From Epiperipatus broadwayi (lineage: Eukaryota; Onychophora; Udeonychophora; Euonychophora; Peripatidae), in assembly GCA_028023455.1 (NCBI GenBank), contig JAQFVV010006208.1, positions 8,042,963 through 8,106,962 on the forward strand: DNA of 64,000 nt, read 5' to 3'. Each line of letters starts with the position of its first letter. Position 1 is the first letter of the stretch. The notes beneath the pieces were generated by a model. The model ran no database searches. It was not told where the DNA came from and saw only the letters and a list, made by a program, of their open reading frames with translations. Both the position numbers and the translations under genes were made by a program. Below, piece after piece: positions 22,405 to 33,429 of the stretch.

Positions 22405-22990
22405 TGTGATTTTTTTCACATGCGTTCGCGAAGTTGTAATTGTACTATAATGTTTAATATGCCTGCTTAGCGCTTTCAAGATTTAGTATTTAAATCTCAT
22501 ACTTATAGCTTTACGAATGAAAACTGTTGTGATTTATTGTACACATATGCAAATGAGCTTGAATTTTTAATTAGTTACCAACACAGGTATGCACACAACA
22601 GGGTTAAAAATAAAAATGAAGAAACATCAATCTTCTGGGACCACCAAGCAGCTACAGGCCATGTATTCGAACCCAATCTGCCCAAATAATTTGCACAGAG
22701 AAAAGGGATGCCAAAAGAAAAGTCAAAGAAGCTTTTTACATAGCAAATGATCTCAGTGCCATTAATAGAAGAGAGGCATTCTTTGCTCTCTCCAAACAAT
22801 GGACTAACTAATTAAAAATTCAAGCTCATTTGCATATGTGTACAATAAATCACAACAGTCTTCACTTGTAAAGCTATGAGTATGAGATTTAAATACTAAA
22901 TCTTGAAAGTGCTAAGCAAGCATATTAAACATAGTATAATTACAGCTCCACTAATGCATGCGAAAAAAATCACATATTTATAATTATAAA
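22405..22990. mobile_element. Penelope-like fragment between inverted arms
   Basis: Left arm about 22409-22577 and right arm about 22805-22985 are complementary (CAAGCTCATTTGCATATGTGTACAATAAATCACAACAG and its complement, and on to GCATGCG..AAAAATCAC). Between them is the C-terminal end of a Penelope endonuclease. No hammerhead core was seen in these arms. Confidence 0.65.
22608..22811 (+). pseudogene. Penelope-like GIY-YIG endonuclease C-terminus
   Basis: The first frame gives SIFWDHQAATGHVFEPN, the second (after a slip near 22685) gives TEKRDAKRKVKEAFYIAND, then LSAINRREAFFALSKQW, stop at 22809-22811. The order DH..TGH..-RxxKEAxxI-..-INR.E..-W matches the end of the GIY-YIG domain that closes the Penelope-like retroelement ORF. 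The catalytic GIY and YIG motifs themselves lie outside this truncated piece. Confidence 0.65.
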
Positions 22991-23118
22991 ATATTGCATT
23001 TTATACAAAAATTGCATGATAACACAAGTTACACAGTACATGTGAATTCATGCATGAAAAACGTGCACTTTAAAATAAAACACTGACTCCAGAAGTTCTA
23101 TTTTTATTCATAGATTTA

Positions 23119-23383
23119 AAAAACAGGCCAAACTCACTATATATAGTGCCACACACAGCAAGCTAGAGTAATCAATGGATGCCAGAAGGCTTGTGCATAA
23201 AATCCAGTGCTCTCAGATCCAAGGCTCCTCACTGACAAAGACTTCAAGCCAGAAAACTAGTTTGGGGATAAGCCTTCTGGCATCCATTGATTACTCTAGC
23301 TTGCTGTGTGTGGCAATATGTATAGTGAATTTTGCATGTTTTAACAACAGTTATAAGCAAGCATAAGAAATAGTGATCATGTA
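23119..23383. mobile_element. HR1 element, ribozyme inactivated
   Basis: Flanked by ATTCATAGATTTA (23106-23118) and ATTCATAAATTTA (23384-23396), 12 of 13 bases. The arms share the TAGAGTAATCAATGGATGCC block. The hammerhead reads CTGACAA..AAAACTAGTTT: core G and cleavage C are both changed. Confidence 0.72.
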
Positions 23384-23522
23384 ATTCATAAATTTACATG
23401 TGGTTTAATTTTCTGGATACAAATATCATTGTCCTCAATATAAAAAAAATCATTAACATAAAAAAATAATCCTTTATAAACTATTTTCATTATTTACTCT
23501 ATATTTATAATAGATAATATTT

Positions 23523-24293
23523 AAATATATTAAATTTAAGCGTAAACAGATAATATTATAATAACGTGAAAGCTAAACACCTTCAAACAGATACGCTTTA
23601 AAAATGCTTAAGTGACAGCCAATCAGATGGAATAATGGCATCACATGGGACTCTAAATTCTAAAACACAAGCCAGAACTATTAGAAAAAGATGGGACCCA
23701 TCTTAATCTATGCCTCAATTATATTTAAATAAGCCAGACTCAAGCATTTTGAACTAAGAGTGTGAAGCTTAAATACCTTCACATTTAATCCACTAAATAT
23801 TATATATATAAATTAACAACGCGAAATCATCCGATTTACAATGAAGCAATATTTTTAAATCTAATGAAATGATATTAATAAATGTAAATATATTAAATTT
23901 AAGCGTAAACAGATAATATTATAATATCGTGAAAGCTACGCTTCAAAAATTTAATATATTTACATTTATTAATATCATTTCATTAGATTTAAAAATATTG
24001 CTTCGTTGTAAATCGGATGATTTCGCGTTGTTAATTTATATATATAATATTTAGTGGATTAAATGTGAAGGTATTTAAGCTTCACACTCTTAGTTCAAAA
24101 TGCTTGAGTCTGGCTTATTTAAATATAATTGAGGCATAGATTAAGATGGGTCCCATCTTTTTCTAATAGTTCTGGCTTGTGTTTTAGAATTTAGAGTCCC
24201 ATGTGATGCCATTATTCCATCTGATTGGCTGTCACTTAAGCATTTTTAAAGCGTATCTGTTTGAAGGTGTTTAGCTTTCACGTTATTATAATA
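23523..24293. repeat. PAL1 palindrome, 347-bp arms, nearly identical
   Basis: Arms 23554-23900 and 23947-24293 are reverse complements with very few differences; the 46-bp spacer is itself a small hairpin (AAGCGTA..TACGCTT). The 50 bp before the left arm (AAATATATTAAATTTAAGCG, then ATAATATTATAATA) recur in the spacer, so the left half is also a direct repeat with a period of about 362 bp. Related sequence occurs at 34024-34468. It ends about 117 bp from the tensin exon at 24411. Confidence 0.8.
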
Positions 24294-24410
24294 GATAATA
24301 TTGTAAAAAAAAAAGCTTTTTATAGAAGCATGGCAAAGTTTTATTATTGATATTAATTAGCGGAGATATATTACAATTATTAATAAAAGTACAAATATAT
24401 TGAAACTTAC

Positions 24411-24494
24411 CTTCGCTGAGATGGTTGTGTCGCTCCTAAAAGTTTGTCATCGTAGAACTTTTTCATTGCAAACCTATCTAACGCTTGATCAGCA
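24411..24494 (-). CDS. TNS: Tensin, internal exon (PTEN-like phosphatase domain, part 3)
   Basis: Minus-strand exon: acceptor ..TTTCATAG before 24494 and donor GTAAGTTTC after 24411. It starts with one base that completes the AG left by the previous exon (serine), then reads [27 protein letters not shown], and leaves AG for the next codon. This is the conserved helix after the phosphatase loop in tensins; the family sequence continues there with an aromatic residue, and the exon ends exactly where a splice site is found in vertebrate tensins as I recall them. Length 84 bp. The plus-strand frame over the same bases is a shadow. The next exon was not found between here and position 1. Confidence 0.93.
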
Positions 24495-24795
24495 CTATGA
24501 AATAGAAAACATACGTAAAAACTGTTTCACATTTAAAATAAAATATAATGACAATGTAAATATAAATAAATATAATAATAAATCCAAACTATTTATAAAT
24601 GTCATGATTCCCTTATCAATTTATAATTATTTTGCAATAATTAAAATTTATATCGGTGTTTATTTACAAACGATGAATCGATAATAATAAATATAACTGA
24701 AATATGTTTAATGATCTGCTAAGTCAACTTTCAACATGGAGTGTCTGTATCAAAACATAACGGATAGTTGGCAGAGAGTAACAGTGGGTGTTAGG
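24495..24795. other. Tensin intron sequence, no feature
   Basis: AT-rich intron start; nothing recognised. Confidence 0.5.
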
Positions 24796-24799
24796 GGTT

Positions 24800-25080
24800 T
24801 GCATAATTGCATTATGATGTGATGCACTGCGACTTCTCCTTATACGGAGTCAGGAATCTCGCGGCAACTAGGTCCAGAGAAACTTGTTACCCACTTTACC
24901 TTCCCTTTCCATTCCCCACCGTAAGTTTTCCCGTAATCTGCTCCATCCCATTTCCACAATATAATTTTTGTCAACTCCATGGCTTTCATATCTAAATCCC
25001 CTGTATCTTTTTCCAAACCCAGCATAAAAACCAAGAACCCACTTTCCGTAGAATCACTTTGTTTATATTTATGGTATAAT
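24800..25080 (-). pseudogene. LINE-A 3' end fragment
   Basis: Minus strand: MLGLEKDTGDLDMKAMEL, TKIILWKWDGADYGKT, then FSGPSCREIPDS and stop. The same string ends the LINE-A copies at 38998, 40985 and 42300. It is the extreme C-terminus and 3' end only, a dead-on-arrival 5' truncation. Confidence 0.72.
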
Positions 25081-25084
25081 AGGT

Positions 25085-26330
25085 GGGTTTTTAAGCATCA
25101 CCTATATTCCAGAATTGAACACCCAGTGTTTGTTGAGTGGAACACTACTGGCTCGTATGTTTATTGTATGTGTGTCATCAATTATAGGCCATGCAGCTTT
25201 GATTTTACATTTTCTATGATTACTTTTGAGGCAAACAATCTTGGCAAAAGCAGATTTAAGGTTGTGACTAATGATTTTTTCATGTTCCACATGATCTATA
25301 TGATGGATTTGTTTTAGCTCTGTGATATAGATAAGTGTGATGGGATATTCTGAATTTCAAATTTGCACAAGTCTCACCGAAGTATTTGATATTGCATGAG
25401 ACACAAGCTATGGAGTAAACTACTTGAGCTTAGTCATCACTATTAAGCTTGTCCTTAGAATTATTGATGAATGCTTTGATGGAAAGAGGGCATTGAAAAC
25501 CAGTATTAAAGTCTTTAGAAAAGATAGAGATTAATTTTGTGTGAATGTTAGAAATGAATGGCATATTGGGGTTTTGACATGTTTATGTCTGTTAAAAAAT
25601 GTCCTATTTGATTGTTAAACATTGGGAGAGAATAATCTGCTTGGATTAGGTCTCACTTGTATGATTCCAGATTGTCTTTGGTGTCAGCAATAAATTTGCA
25701 CAGTTTAAAGTTTCTAAATAAGGAAGTTTTGAAACAAGTGATATTGAAAAGGAATTCACGAGGGTGGATGTAAGTAGCCTCTAATGTTAAAAGGCATAAC
25801 TACCATTGTATAGTCGATGCAGTGAGTTTGTCTGGTTAAATTTAAGTAAATATATTTAATACATTGTTACTGATATTCATCCTCACATTTCCATTTGATC
25901 TCTGGGAAGAGTTTATAATTGTCAAACATCTCGACAATCAAATAGGGAGAGGCGCAAACAAAGATATTGTTGACATATCTGGTATACATGATGCCACAGT
26001 GTGTAGTCAAGAGGGGCTGGATTGCATGTTTTTTGATATAGACAATAGCCAACTACATCTGACTGCTGACACAAACCCCATAGGCCAATTTGTGGTCATA
26101 GAAAATATTCCATTCTGAAATGAAGCCTGTAAGTCATCATTAATCCACCATAATACATTAGTAATGAATTAAGCTCTTTTTTTTCACTAATTGTATATTA
26201 ATTTTGAGAATTTCTTGGATAATATTGATGGACCATACTCTATTGACAGAGCCATAAAGTTCAATGATATCAAGACCCCTTCCAGTGCATTACCATTTAT
26301 TTGGTTTCAAGTTTTCCTGTGAATATCTGA
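25085..26330 (-). pseudogene. Reverse transcriptase remnant, probably Penelope-like
   Basis: Minus strand, several frames: about 25900-26110 gives VYIKKHAIQPLL, then CGIMYTRYVNNIFVC and FDNYKLFPEIKWKCEDE. This is the order of the reverse transcriptase palm (normally W.RYVDDIF followed by F..FL..LN). The two catalytic aspartates are asparagines, so it is dead. Nearer 25100-25290 the frame HEKIISHNLKSAFAKI resembles the connector before a Penelope endonuclease. Many stops and shifts. A non-LTR origin is possible; the RYVDD form and connector favour Penelope. Confidence 0.42.
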
Positions 26331-26410
26331 AACTGTAGGTAACAATAAACCTATATTATCCTTGTTTAATATGAGTACTTATACTTAAGATACAATTTTA
26401 AAAGTATACA

Positions 26411-26523
26411 CATTTTTTTTTCATATGTCATAGCATCGGCCGGGAGGCAAACCCACAACCATCTGCAACCAAATACTTGCTTGCAAGGCGGCTGTGATGA
26501 CCTCTCAGCTAAAAACGCTTGAC
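26411..26523 (-). mobile_element. tRNA-like SINE
   Basis: Minus strand: TCAAGCG.., box-A-like AGCTGAGAGG, GCCGCCTTGCAAGC, box-B-like GTGGGTTTGCCTCCC, CCGATGCTATGACA, then an A-rich tail (T run on the plus strand). Seven copies lie in the window; this one has a changed box A. Confidence 0.7.
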
Positions 26524-26669
26524 AAAGTGTACATATTTAAGAAACAAAATAATAATGATAATAACTTATTATTATTTATTAAACAATAAGTATATATAAC
26601 AAAATCAAAAGAGACTTGTGCAAAGTTATGCATAGTAATCCTTGATTCTAAAGTAAAAAGGATAAGAAT

Positions 26670-26890
26670 GAAATGATAAAAAATCAAGTCAGATGTCACA
26701 TGACTTAATTTTAATAAAGCTCGTATTTACAAATGTTATATATAGAGCTTGCAAAACAATCTCTTAACAAGCTTTGAGAATATTTTCACTGACGACACCA
26801 GAAGCAGAAACCAGTCTGAGGCTGAGGATATTCTCAAAGCTTGTTAAGAGCTTGTTTGGCGAGCTCTATATATAAAATTTATAAAAGATA
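26670..26890 (+). mobile_element. HR2 element, weak hammerhead
   Basis: Arms TCTTAACAAGCTTTGAGAATAT / ATATTCTCAAAGCTTGTTAAGA with the family tail TCAGATGTCACATGACTTAA. The apex reads CTGACGA (26789-26795), CACCAGAAGCA, GAA, ACCAGT, C26816, TGAGG. Core bases are present, but stem II has lost its pairing, so cleavage is unlikely. Confidence 0.6.
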
Positions 26891-27295
26891 AGAATATATG
26901 TATATTAATCATGTGCAAAAATATATCAAATGCATTTACAAAGGTTAATACAGAAAGTAAACAAACAAATTATAAATAAATATTGTCTATAAAAAATTAA
27001 TTCCAAAAATAAACTAAGAAATATATACATTAATCATATGCAATGCATATAAATGTTAATACAATAACACATATGATAAGCAAAATTTCAAACATTATTT
27101 AATTAGAATAAAATATAAGCAACACCTAGTAAATAGGCAGCAACATTGCCTTCTCTACAACTGTGTGGCAGGAATGGTTGTGACAGTGGCCATATTGTTT
27201 AGATATCTTTTTAGTTCTGATTCAGATCTAATAGATAAACTTCTACAGCTTCTAAAAGTGCTTAATATCTCCATCTCATAATTATACATTATTGC
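26891..27295. other. No recognised feature
   Basis: AT-rich intron; nothing supported. Confidence 0.4.
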
Positions 27296-27299
27296 CAAT

Positions 27300-27840
27300 T
27301 TTCTCATGAATAGAAAATTGGCATTACCCTCATTGGCAAAAAAATCATCTTGTTTTTATTCTCATAACACTATATCTCAAGGGATCACCATTCATACTCT
27401 ACTTTTCATTACCTATATTAACCCCTTCTGGCAATTGAAAAAGAAAATGTCAAGAATTAATATTTACAATCAGAACAGGAACCATTTTTGTTATATAAAT
27501 GATCTTGTTATCCTCCTTCCTTTAGAAAAAGAGGTTACTTACCTCCATTCTTGATGTTTACAATAAAAATTATTCCTTAACTGGCAACAAAAACAAATCA
27601 TCTTTTAAGAACATATTAACAGAAAATAAAATTACTTCATCTTTTACTGCATCTTTTTCAAAATTCCTTGGTTTTCAATCCATTTTGCTAGCAATGCTGT
27701 GAGCCTCTGCAATATTAATAATCTGCTACTAACTATTGAATTCATCATTAACACATTGTCCAAAACATATCTTTCGATCCATAATAAAATATCTCTTGTC
27801 ACCATATGTCCTAAAACTACTTATTATATGCCAGTTATTG
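27300..27840 (+). pseudogene. LINE reverse transcriptase fragment
   Basis: Plus strand: SQGITIHTLLFITYINPF, then FCYINDLVILLP, then IFRSIIKYLLSPYVLK. This follows the PQGS..PLLF.iYIN..FADDLvlL order of non-LTR reverse transcriptases. The catalytic ADD is YIND, and several frameshifts follow. Clade not determined. Confidence 0.55.
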
Positions 27841-27869
27841 AATATACTATCTTTTGAGGGCAGTGTGTA

Positions 27870-28180
27870 ACATGTTTGTAGGTAATTTTATAGGGAACAA
27901 TATGACAAAACATTTTTCAAGATTAATTCTCCTATGGTTTCTTAAGACATCAATCTTGAAATATTTTGATATCAGAGTGAAAAATGTTATGATCATTAAA
28001 ATTGTTAATAATTTTAATCAATTTAATATCATCTGCAAAACAAAGAATATTAGTTACAACCTCAAACTGGTCTATATCAAAACAATGAGCTGAAAACAAT
28101 AGCCACCAAAAATACTTCCTTGAGGCATTCCATAACTGAAATATGTAAAACAATCTCATAAACCCATAAGACATAAAATC
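27870..28180 (-). pseudogene. Jockey/CR1-like LINE reverse transcriptase fragment
   Basis: Minus strand: GMPQGSIFGGYCFQLI in one frame and LCFADDIKLIKIINNFND, then SDIKIFQDW..RINLEKC in the next. FADDxKLxKxIN followed by W...LNxEKC is the palm and next helix of jockey/CR1-type reverse transcriptases. The aspartates are intact, but frameshifts split the domain. Confidence 0.65.
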
Positions 28181-28199
28181 AGGCCTATTTAAAATAAAA

Positions 28200-28420
28200 A
28201 TACAATATTACTGTCATGTCCATGTTGACCTTAAATCACTCTGACCCCCCCCCCATGTATAGGGCTAACTGATTGATGAGAGCTGGTTCAGCATGAAATA
28301 CAGACATTGGAGTCGTTTATCTTTTTCATATGTGAGGGGTCATGTGTGCTGGCTGTATGAAATAAAGCAGATAGCTGAGGGAGCTTAAAAGTTTGTGTTC
28401 AACTCCTGATGTAATTATAT
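28200..28420 (+). mobile_element. HR3 copy, decayed
   Basis: The TCATGTCCATGTTG..CTCTGACCCC block, then GATTGATGAGAGCTGGTTCAGCATGAAATACAGACATTGG and a box-B-like GTGTTCAACTCC end. The CTGATGA core is altered by a TGATT insertion. A run of about ten C lies at about 28244. Confidence 0.5.
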
Positions 28421-28442
28421 CTAAAACACAGTATATAAAATA

Positions 28443-28617
28443 TAACACAGGCAAAACTCTCCATACAGAAGTTCCATTCAGTGCCAACCAGAGTAATCAA
28501 TGGATGCCAGAAGGCTTGTGCTTTACTCTGGTTGGCACTGAGTGGCACTACTGTATGGAGAGTTTTGCCTGTGTTAATAACAGTTATATGCTAGCATAAG
28601 AAATGGTGATCATGTGA
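28443..28617. mobile_element. Compact HR1 element, no ribozyme
   Basis: CAGGCAAAACTCTCC..GGAGAGTTTTGCCTG arms with the one-sided tail; the centre has been lost. Flanks TATATAAAATA (28432-28442) and TATATAAATTA (28618-28628) match at 10 of 11, a likely target duplication. Confidence 0.65.
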
Positions 28618-28828
28618 TATATAAATTATACTTGTATTCAATCAAATAAGAATATTCTTCATTTAACGATCATGCTCAGGTATATTCAATATACTAAAAT
28701 TCTTCTAAATTCAACATTCTCTTAAAACACATAGCTAATGACAAAGCAAATGATCCCTAAGATGCATTTATGGCAGAATATGCTTTTTACCATTCGGTCA
28801 ACATATCTTTATCATCACAGTTCAGTAT

Positions 28829-28930
28829 CCCCCCCCCCGTGTCATAGCATCAGCCAGGAAGTGAACCCGCTAACCCGGGACAACTGCTTGTAAAGCAGCT
28901 GTTGCTGACCTCTCAACCACCAATGCTTGA
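28829..28930 (-). mobile_element. tRNA-like SINE with target duplication
   Basis: Minus strand: TTGGTGGTTGAGAGGTCAGC, CAGCTGCTTTACAAGCAG, box B GGGTTAGCGGGTTCACTTCC, then GATGCTATGACAC and a C-run tail. Flanked by CAGTTCAGTAT (28818-28828) and CAGTTCAATAT (28931-28941). Confidence 0.72.
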
Positions 28931-29257
28931 CAGTTCAATATTTATTTACAGTAAATAACTATAATTCGACTTACAATTACGATGCTATCCAAATGCACTT
29001 ATCTTGACAATATTGTCTAGGATAAATATTAAAGATTGTTGCATCATTTACTAAATTCCCGCATGAACATAGCATTTGATATTATCCACAGATTTACATT
29101 ATCCATAGGAGGCATTGGAACCATGTGCCATAGATATGGAAGATCTACTATGTTAGTATAAATGTGACAAAGAATATATATATATATGTGTAAATATACA
29201 TGGGCACCCATATATATATATATATATGTTAAATAAAATATTAAAATATTTCCTTAC

Positions 29258-29322
29258 CTTGCACAAATATTACTGTAGTGCATATAGGCAGCTATCACAA
29301 CACCAAGTCGACCCCGACCACC
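29258..29322 (-). CDS. TNS: Tensin, internal exon carrying the phosphatase-loop arginine
   Basis: Minus-strand exon of 65 bp: acceptor TTTCGTAG, donor GTAAGGA. It reads GGRGRLGVVIAAYMHYSNIC, then A, leaving AG that joins T of the next exon as serine. Together with the last residues of the upstream exon (HCK) it completes the loop H-C-K-G-G-R-G-R, the C-x5-R signature of PTEN-like phosphatases. Vertebrate tensin-1 has asparagine at the cysteine position; the cysteine form is known in tensin-2 and auxilin-type proteins. Reading frames join without a stop. The exon is flanked by HR1 copies at 28443-28617 and 29437-29651. Confidence 0.95.
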
Positions 29323-29436
29323 CTACGAAAAAGATTATAATTAATTTTAAAAACTAATTAAAAATGGTAATAAGTCTTACACTAAATTGAAAATGATGAT
29401 TTCATTTTGACAAAAAAAAAAATCAAATTTTAAAAC

Positions 29437-29651
29437 AGGCAAAACTCTCCATACAGTAGTACCACCCTGTGCCAACCAGAATAATCAATGGATGCCAGAA
29501 GGCGTATGCATAAAATCCCTATCTAGTGCCTACTCATCCTATATCCTCAGACTATTTATTAGCTTGTGGCTTTCATCAGTGAGGAGCCTTGGATCTGAGA
29601 GCAACTGCACCTAGATGGAGAGTTTTGAATCATGTGATGTTTAGTGGTTTA
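29437..29651. mobile_element. HR1 element 115 bp from a tensin exon
   Basis: AAATCAAATTTTAAAAC flanks it at 29420-29436 and 29652-29668 (17 bp; the last bases may belong to the element). The minus-strand hammerhead keeps CTGATGA and stem II, but GAA and stem III are disrupted. The right arm is largely deleted. Confidence 0.7.
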
Positions 29652-29668
29652 AAATCAAATTTTAAAAC

Positions 29669-30885
29669 AACTTTGACAAGTCCTATCATTATTTGAGTTC
29701 CAATTAAACGTTAACAATATTAATTTCATAATAAAAAGCTTCAGTTTTAAAACAATACTATTCAGCTGGAAATTATTAAAAGTAATAAAAATTTCTAAAT
29801 TGTGCACTTCCTGCTATAAAACTAACCTCAGAATAATGGTTTATAAACATGTAGCCATAAAAACATATATGTTCAATGTGTCCAACTCAAAAAACACTGT
29901 ACATTATAAATACTACAAAACTATTATTTTGGGGTTCCAACTATAGATTTTCAACTGTTTGGTTTAGACAATCAAACGTTAATTACTAAAAGCATACTGA
30001 ATAAGGTGTAGACTCTAAACCTTATTACTAATATGTGTTATTCAGTGATCATTAAATAAAAGAATAACTGTTCTCCAAAATAGCTCATTACCTGATTTTT
30101 CAGACAGGTCAAAGACATGTCCATTATTGTAATGATGGCATAGATCCATCTAATTATGGGATATCCTCTTGTTCATTTACCACCAACATTTCTATGCACT
30201 ATTCACTTCTCTAATGAATTATACCATCTCATGATGTGACTAGAATATGTTCAACCTGATCATTTCTACTTCAAATGTTATGCTTAATATGTTCACTTAT
30301 TTATTTTCTTTGTTTTTCCAAGAATTAACAAATCTACACCACCATAAAAGTTCAAAAAAGATAATATTGTTCTTCTTTCAGTATTCTACTTTTACACCCA
30401 TAGAAAAATCACAAAAAAACATAATTAGTTCAAATAACTCTGACCTTCATTTTAAATATGTCCTTATATCTAAAAATTTTAAATATTAAAGTGCCTACAA
30501 CAACAATATCAAAATGACCTTACCAATACCATAATTCAAAAGCATTAGTATACTTTATTTCTTAGTGTCCTACTTTTACACCCACAGAAAATAACAGAAA
30601 ACGTATTTTGAAGAAAGCTACTTTTTATTTTTAAATCTAAGTTCCTATAATTAAAACTCTTATTAAATACTAAATTTCAAACAATATAAAAACAAAAATA
30701 ATAATAAAAATGTCAAATTTAATAATTCAGCATCCCCCCCCCAAAAAAAAAAAAATATATAAAACTTTTACTTTTATCAGTGTATAATAATTTGCTTCAT
30801 TATATCAAATTTCTAAACAAACACCCAAAAATACAATTTTAATTGATGGCTATGTATAATAATATTGCATTATATTTTTAATCAG
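29669..30885. other. Intron sequence, no feature
   Basis: AT-rich. One C run at about 30733-30742. The frame at 30247-30489 is T-rich and unassigned. Confidence 0.4.
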
Positions 30886-30888
30886 TAT

Positions 30889-31062
30889 ACAACATCATCA
30901 TCAACTATTATCAATCCACTGCAGGATGAAGGTCTCTCCAAGTTCAATCCATCTTCTCCTATCTTTAGCTTCTCCACATCACCCCTGCACACTTTCTTAT
31001 TTCATCCATCCATCCCACATGTGGTCTCTTTCTGGGTCTTTTACAATCTCTTGGAATCCAGT
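30889..31062 (-). pseudogene. RTE-like LINE 3' end
   Basis: Minus strand: the final block of the RTE protein (RWMDE..KKVCRG.., ..LGETFILQWID) with the 3' tail appearing as ATCATCATCA. Short 5' truncation of the family at 14366. Confidence 0.7.
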
Positions 31063-31646
31063 TTAAATCAGTATACAACACAACTTTTTTAAAAAAGGAA
31101 TAACATTTATAATTATATTACTATCTTCTGCTTTCAGATATAAATATAAAGTCCAGGAACTTCGAAAGTGGTTAGCACAGAATTATTGATATTATATTAT
31201 GAACTATATTTCTTTTTGAATCAAAGACTATTATTATCATTACTAATGATTAGCCAAAAGGCAAGTGCTATTTAGTTACAGGGATAATACCGATATTACC
31301 AGCCAAATATACTCCATTTTATTTCCTGTATCAAAATAAGACCCAACACCCATAAATAAATCTTAACAAATATGGGTCTATTGATTCAGCACAGAAAAAG
31401 ATATAACTGTTCACATTTGCAAACAGCTTGTCACATAATCCTTATTTTAAATTGAGTTATAAATTCTCTTGTTACATCTTTCCTTAGTGGATTTCTGTGT
31501 GTGTCACATACATATTTTCATATTACTACTGTTAATCCCTCTTTCTTTTTTCTTTTTAATCTTGGCTGATTTTTGGCAATTTTTATTGCAAATTGCACAG
31601 TCTGCCTAATTAACATATCTTTGCATATTTAGTATTCTTCTATATA
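31063..31646. other. Intron sequence, no feature
   Basis: Nothing recognised. Confidence 0.4.
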
Positions 31647-31655
31647 TTCTACATT

Positions 31656-31974
31656 ACATGATCACCATTTCATATGCTTACACATCCTGTTAATAAGAGT
31701 ACCAAACTCGCCAGTAGTACCACCAAGTGCAAGCCTTCATAATCAATAGATGCAGAAAAGTTTGTGTATAAAATCCCTATCTAGTGCCTGGATGGGTAGA
31801 AACTAAATAGGGATTTTATGCACAAACCTTCTCACATCCATTGATTATGATGGTGATGTTGGATGAGTAGGCACTAGATAATGGTTTTATGCACAAACAT
31901 TCCTGAATCCATAGATTATGAAGACTTGCACTTGGTGGCACTACTGTACGGACAGCATTGTACACTTATTAATT
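31656..31974. mobile_element. HR1 element, decayed
   Basis: TTCTACATT flanks it at 31647-31655 and 31975-31983. It begins with the tail ATGATCACCATTTCATATGC and shows three related arm blocks (GGGATTTTATGCACAAAC and variants), so an arm was duplicated. No ribozyme core remains. Confidence 0.6.
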
Positions 31975-32304
31975 TTCTACATTGTTAACAGTGGGGAATT
32001 TATTCAATTTTTTATTAGTTGCAAACAAACGTAATGAACTTTATTTACATCACTTTATATATATACTCAGACATATATTATTTAGTCAGACAGTACTACA
32101 ATTATAATATATCAAACCAGAGCACATTAATCCACGCTTTTCTGCCTTTTGTTCTATTTTTAAATATAATTATTTCCCCATTTGATATGCTCAGTCATAA
32201 CTCAATTAGATGATAAAAATAAATAGTGACGGTACACTATGTAGGAAAAATTATAAATTATTAGAAAAATCTACAATGCTTTCAACAAGGTCATTCACAT
32301 TCAT

Positions 32305-33345
32305 AGAACTAATATCATCATCATCATCAACCATTATCAATCCATTGCAGGATAAAGGTCTCTACAAGTTCAATCCATCTTTTCCTATCTTTAGCTTCTC
32401 TTCTCCACATCACCCCTGCACACTTTCTTATTTCATCCATCCATCTCACATGTGGTCTCTTTCTGAGTCTTTTACAATCTCTTGGAATCCAGTTTAAAAT
32501 TTCAATTGTCTATCTATTATCATCTCTTCTAACAATATGTTCAGCCCAACTCCACTTCAGTCTTTTAATTTTTTCAGTGAGGTCAGTAACACTTGCTTGT
32601 TCTCTTACCCATACCTTGCATTTTCGATCCCTTCTTGTTACTCCCAACATGCATCTATCCATACTTTTATGAGTGATCTGAAGTCTCTGTATTGCTCTTC
32701 TATTAAGTGTCCAAGTCTCAGATCAATAAGTAAGAACTGGCAAAACACATTTATTAAAAACCTTCCTTTTCAAACACATAGGCATATTTGTTTTTAGTAT
32801 CAAGTTATTTCTACCAAAAGCACTCCAACCAAGTTTAATTCTATGATTAATTTCATCCATTATATTTCCATCTGTATTAATAATCTGACCAAGGTATTTG
32901 TAACTGTTGACTTCTTCTAACTCATCATAATCAATCTTTATTTTCATATTTTGAGAAAATCTATAAAACATTACTTTAGTCTGTTTAACATGTATCTTTA
33001 TTCCTTATTTCATCTGATAACTCCTGCAACATTTCCTGCAGCTCTAAAGAATTATTTGCAAAAACAACTACATCATCTGTGAAATCTAAATGATTTAAAT
33101 AATCTCCATTTACTTTCACTCCTTTAGCTTCCCATTTTAATCCACAAAATACTTCTTGCAGCACTGCTGTAAAAAGTTTTGGAGATATGGAGTCACCCTG
33201 TCTTACACCCTTCTCCATGTTGACTTTCCCAGTATCATTATGTAATCTAATTGTTGTTGCGTTTTTATAAATATATATGTCAATATCCTGGATCTATACT
33301 TTGATGATCCAATGCTTTAATCACTGAAGAAATGTTCATATAAAT
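32305..33345 (-). pseudogene. RTE-like LINE, longest copy (reverse transcriptase to 3' end)
   Basis: Minus strand: VIKALDHQSID, EKGVRQGDSISPKLFTAVLQ, LNHLDFTDDVVVFANNS, then EVNSYKYLGQIINTDG, VFNKCVLPVLTY, LKWSWAEHIVRRDD, HVRWMDEIRKCAGVMW and ILQWIDN. These are the palm (F.DD), thumb and C-terminal blocks of RTE endonuclease-reverse transcriptases in order. About three frameshifts and a few stops interrupt it. The 5' endonuclease is missing. The 3' tail is ATC repeats in plus orientation (TGA/TGAT repeats in the element). Confidence 0.85.
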
Positions 33346-33429
33346 AGAATTTATAAGTTAAATAATTTAAATACATTATTTACATGATAATGCAAGGCAT
33401 GGCTCTTTATTGTTAATTGCGTTGATGTT

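Noticed and set aside
23119-23383. Active hammerhead in this HR1 copy
   Set aside because: Core G and the cleavage C are both substituted.
24400-24684. 94-codon plus-strand frame
   Set aside because: It overlaps the tensin exon on the opposite strand; the minus strand has splice sites and clear homology.
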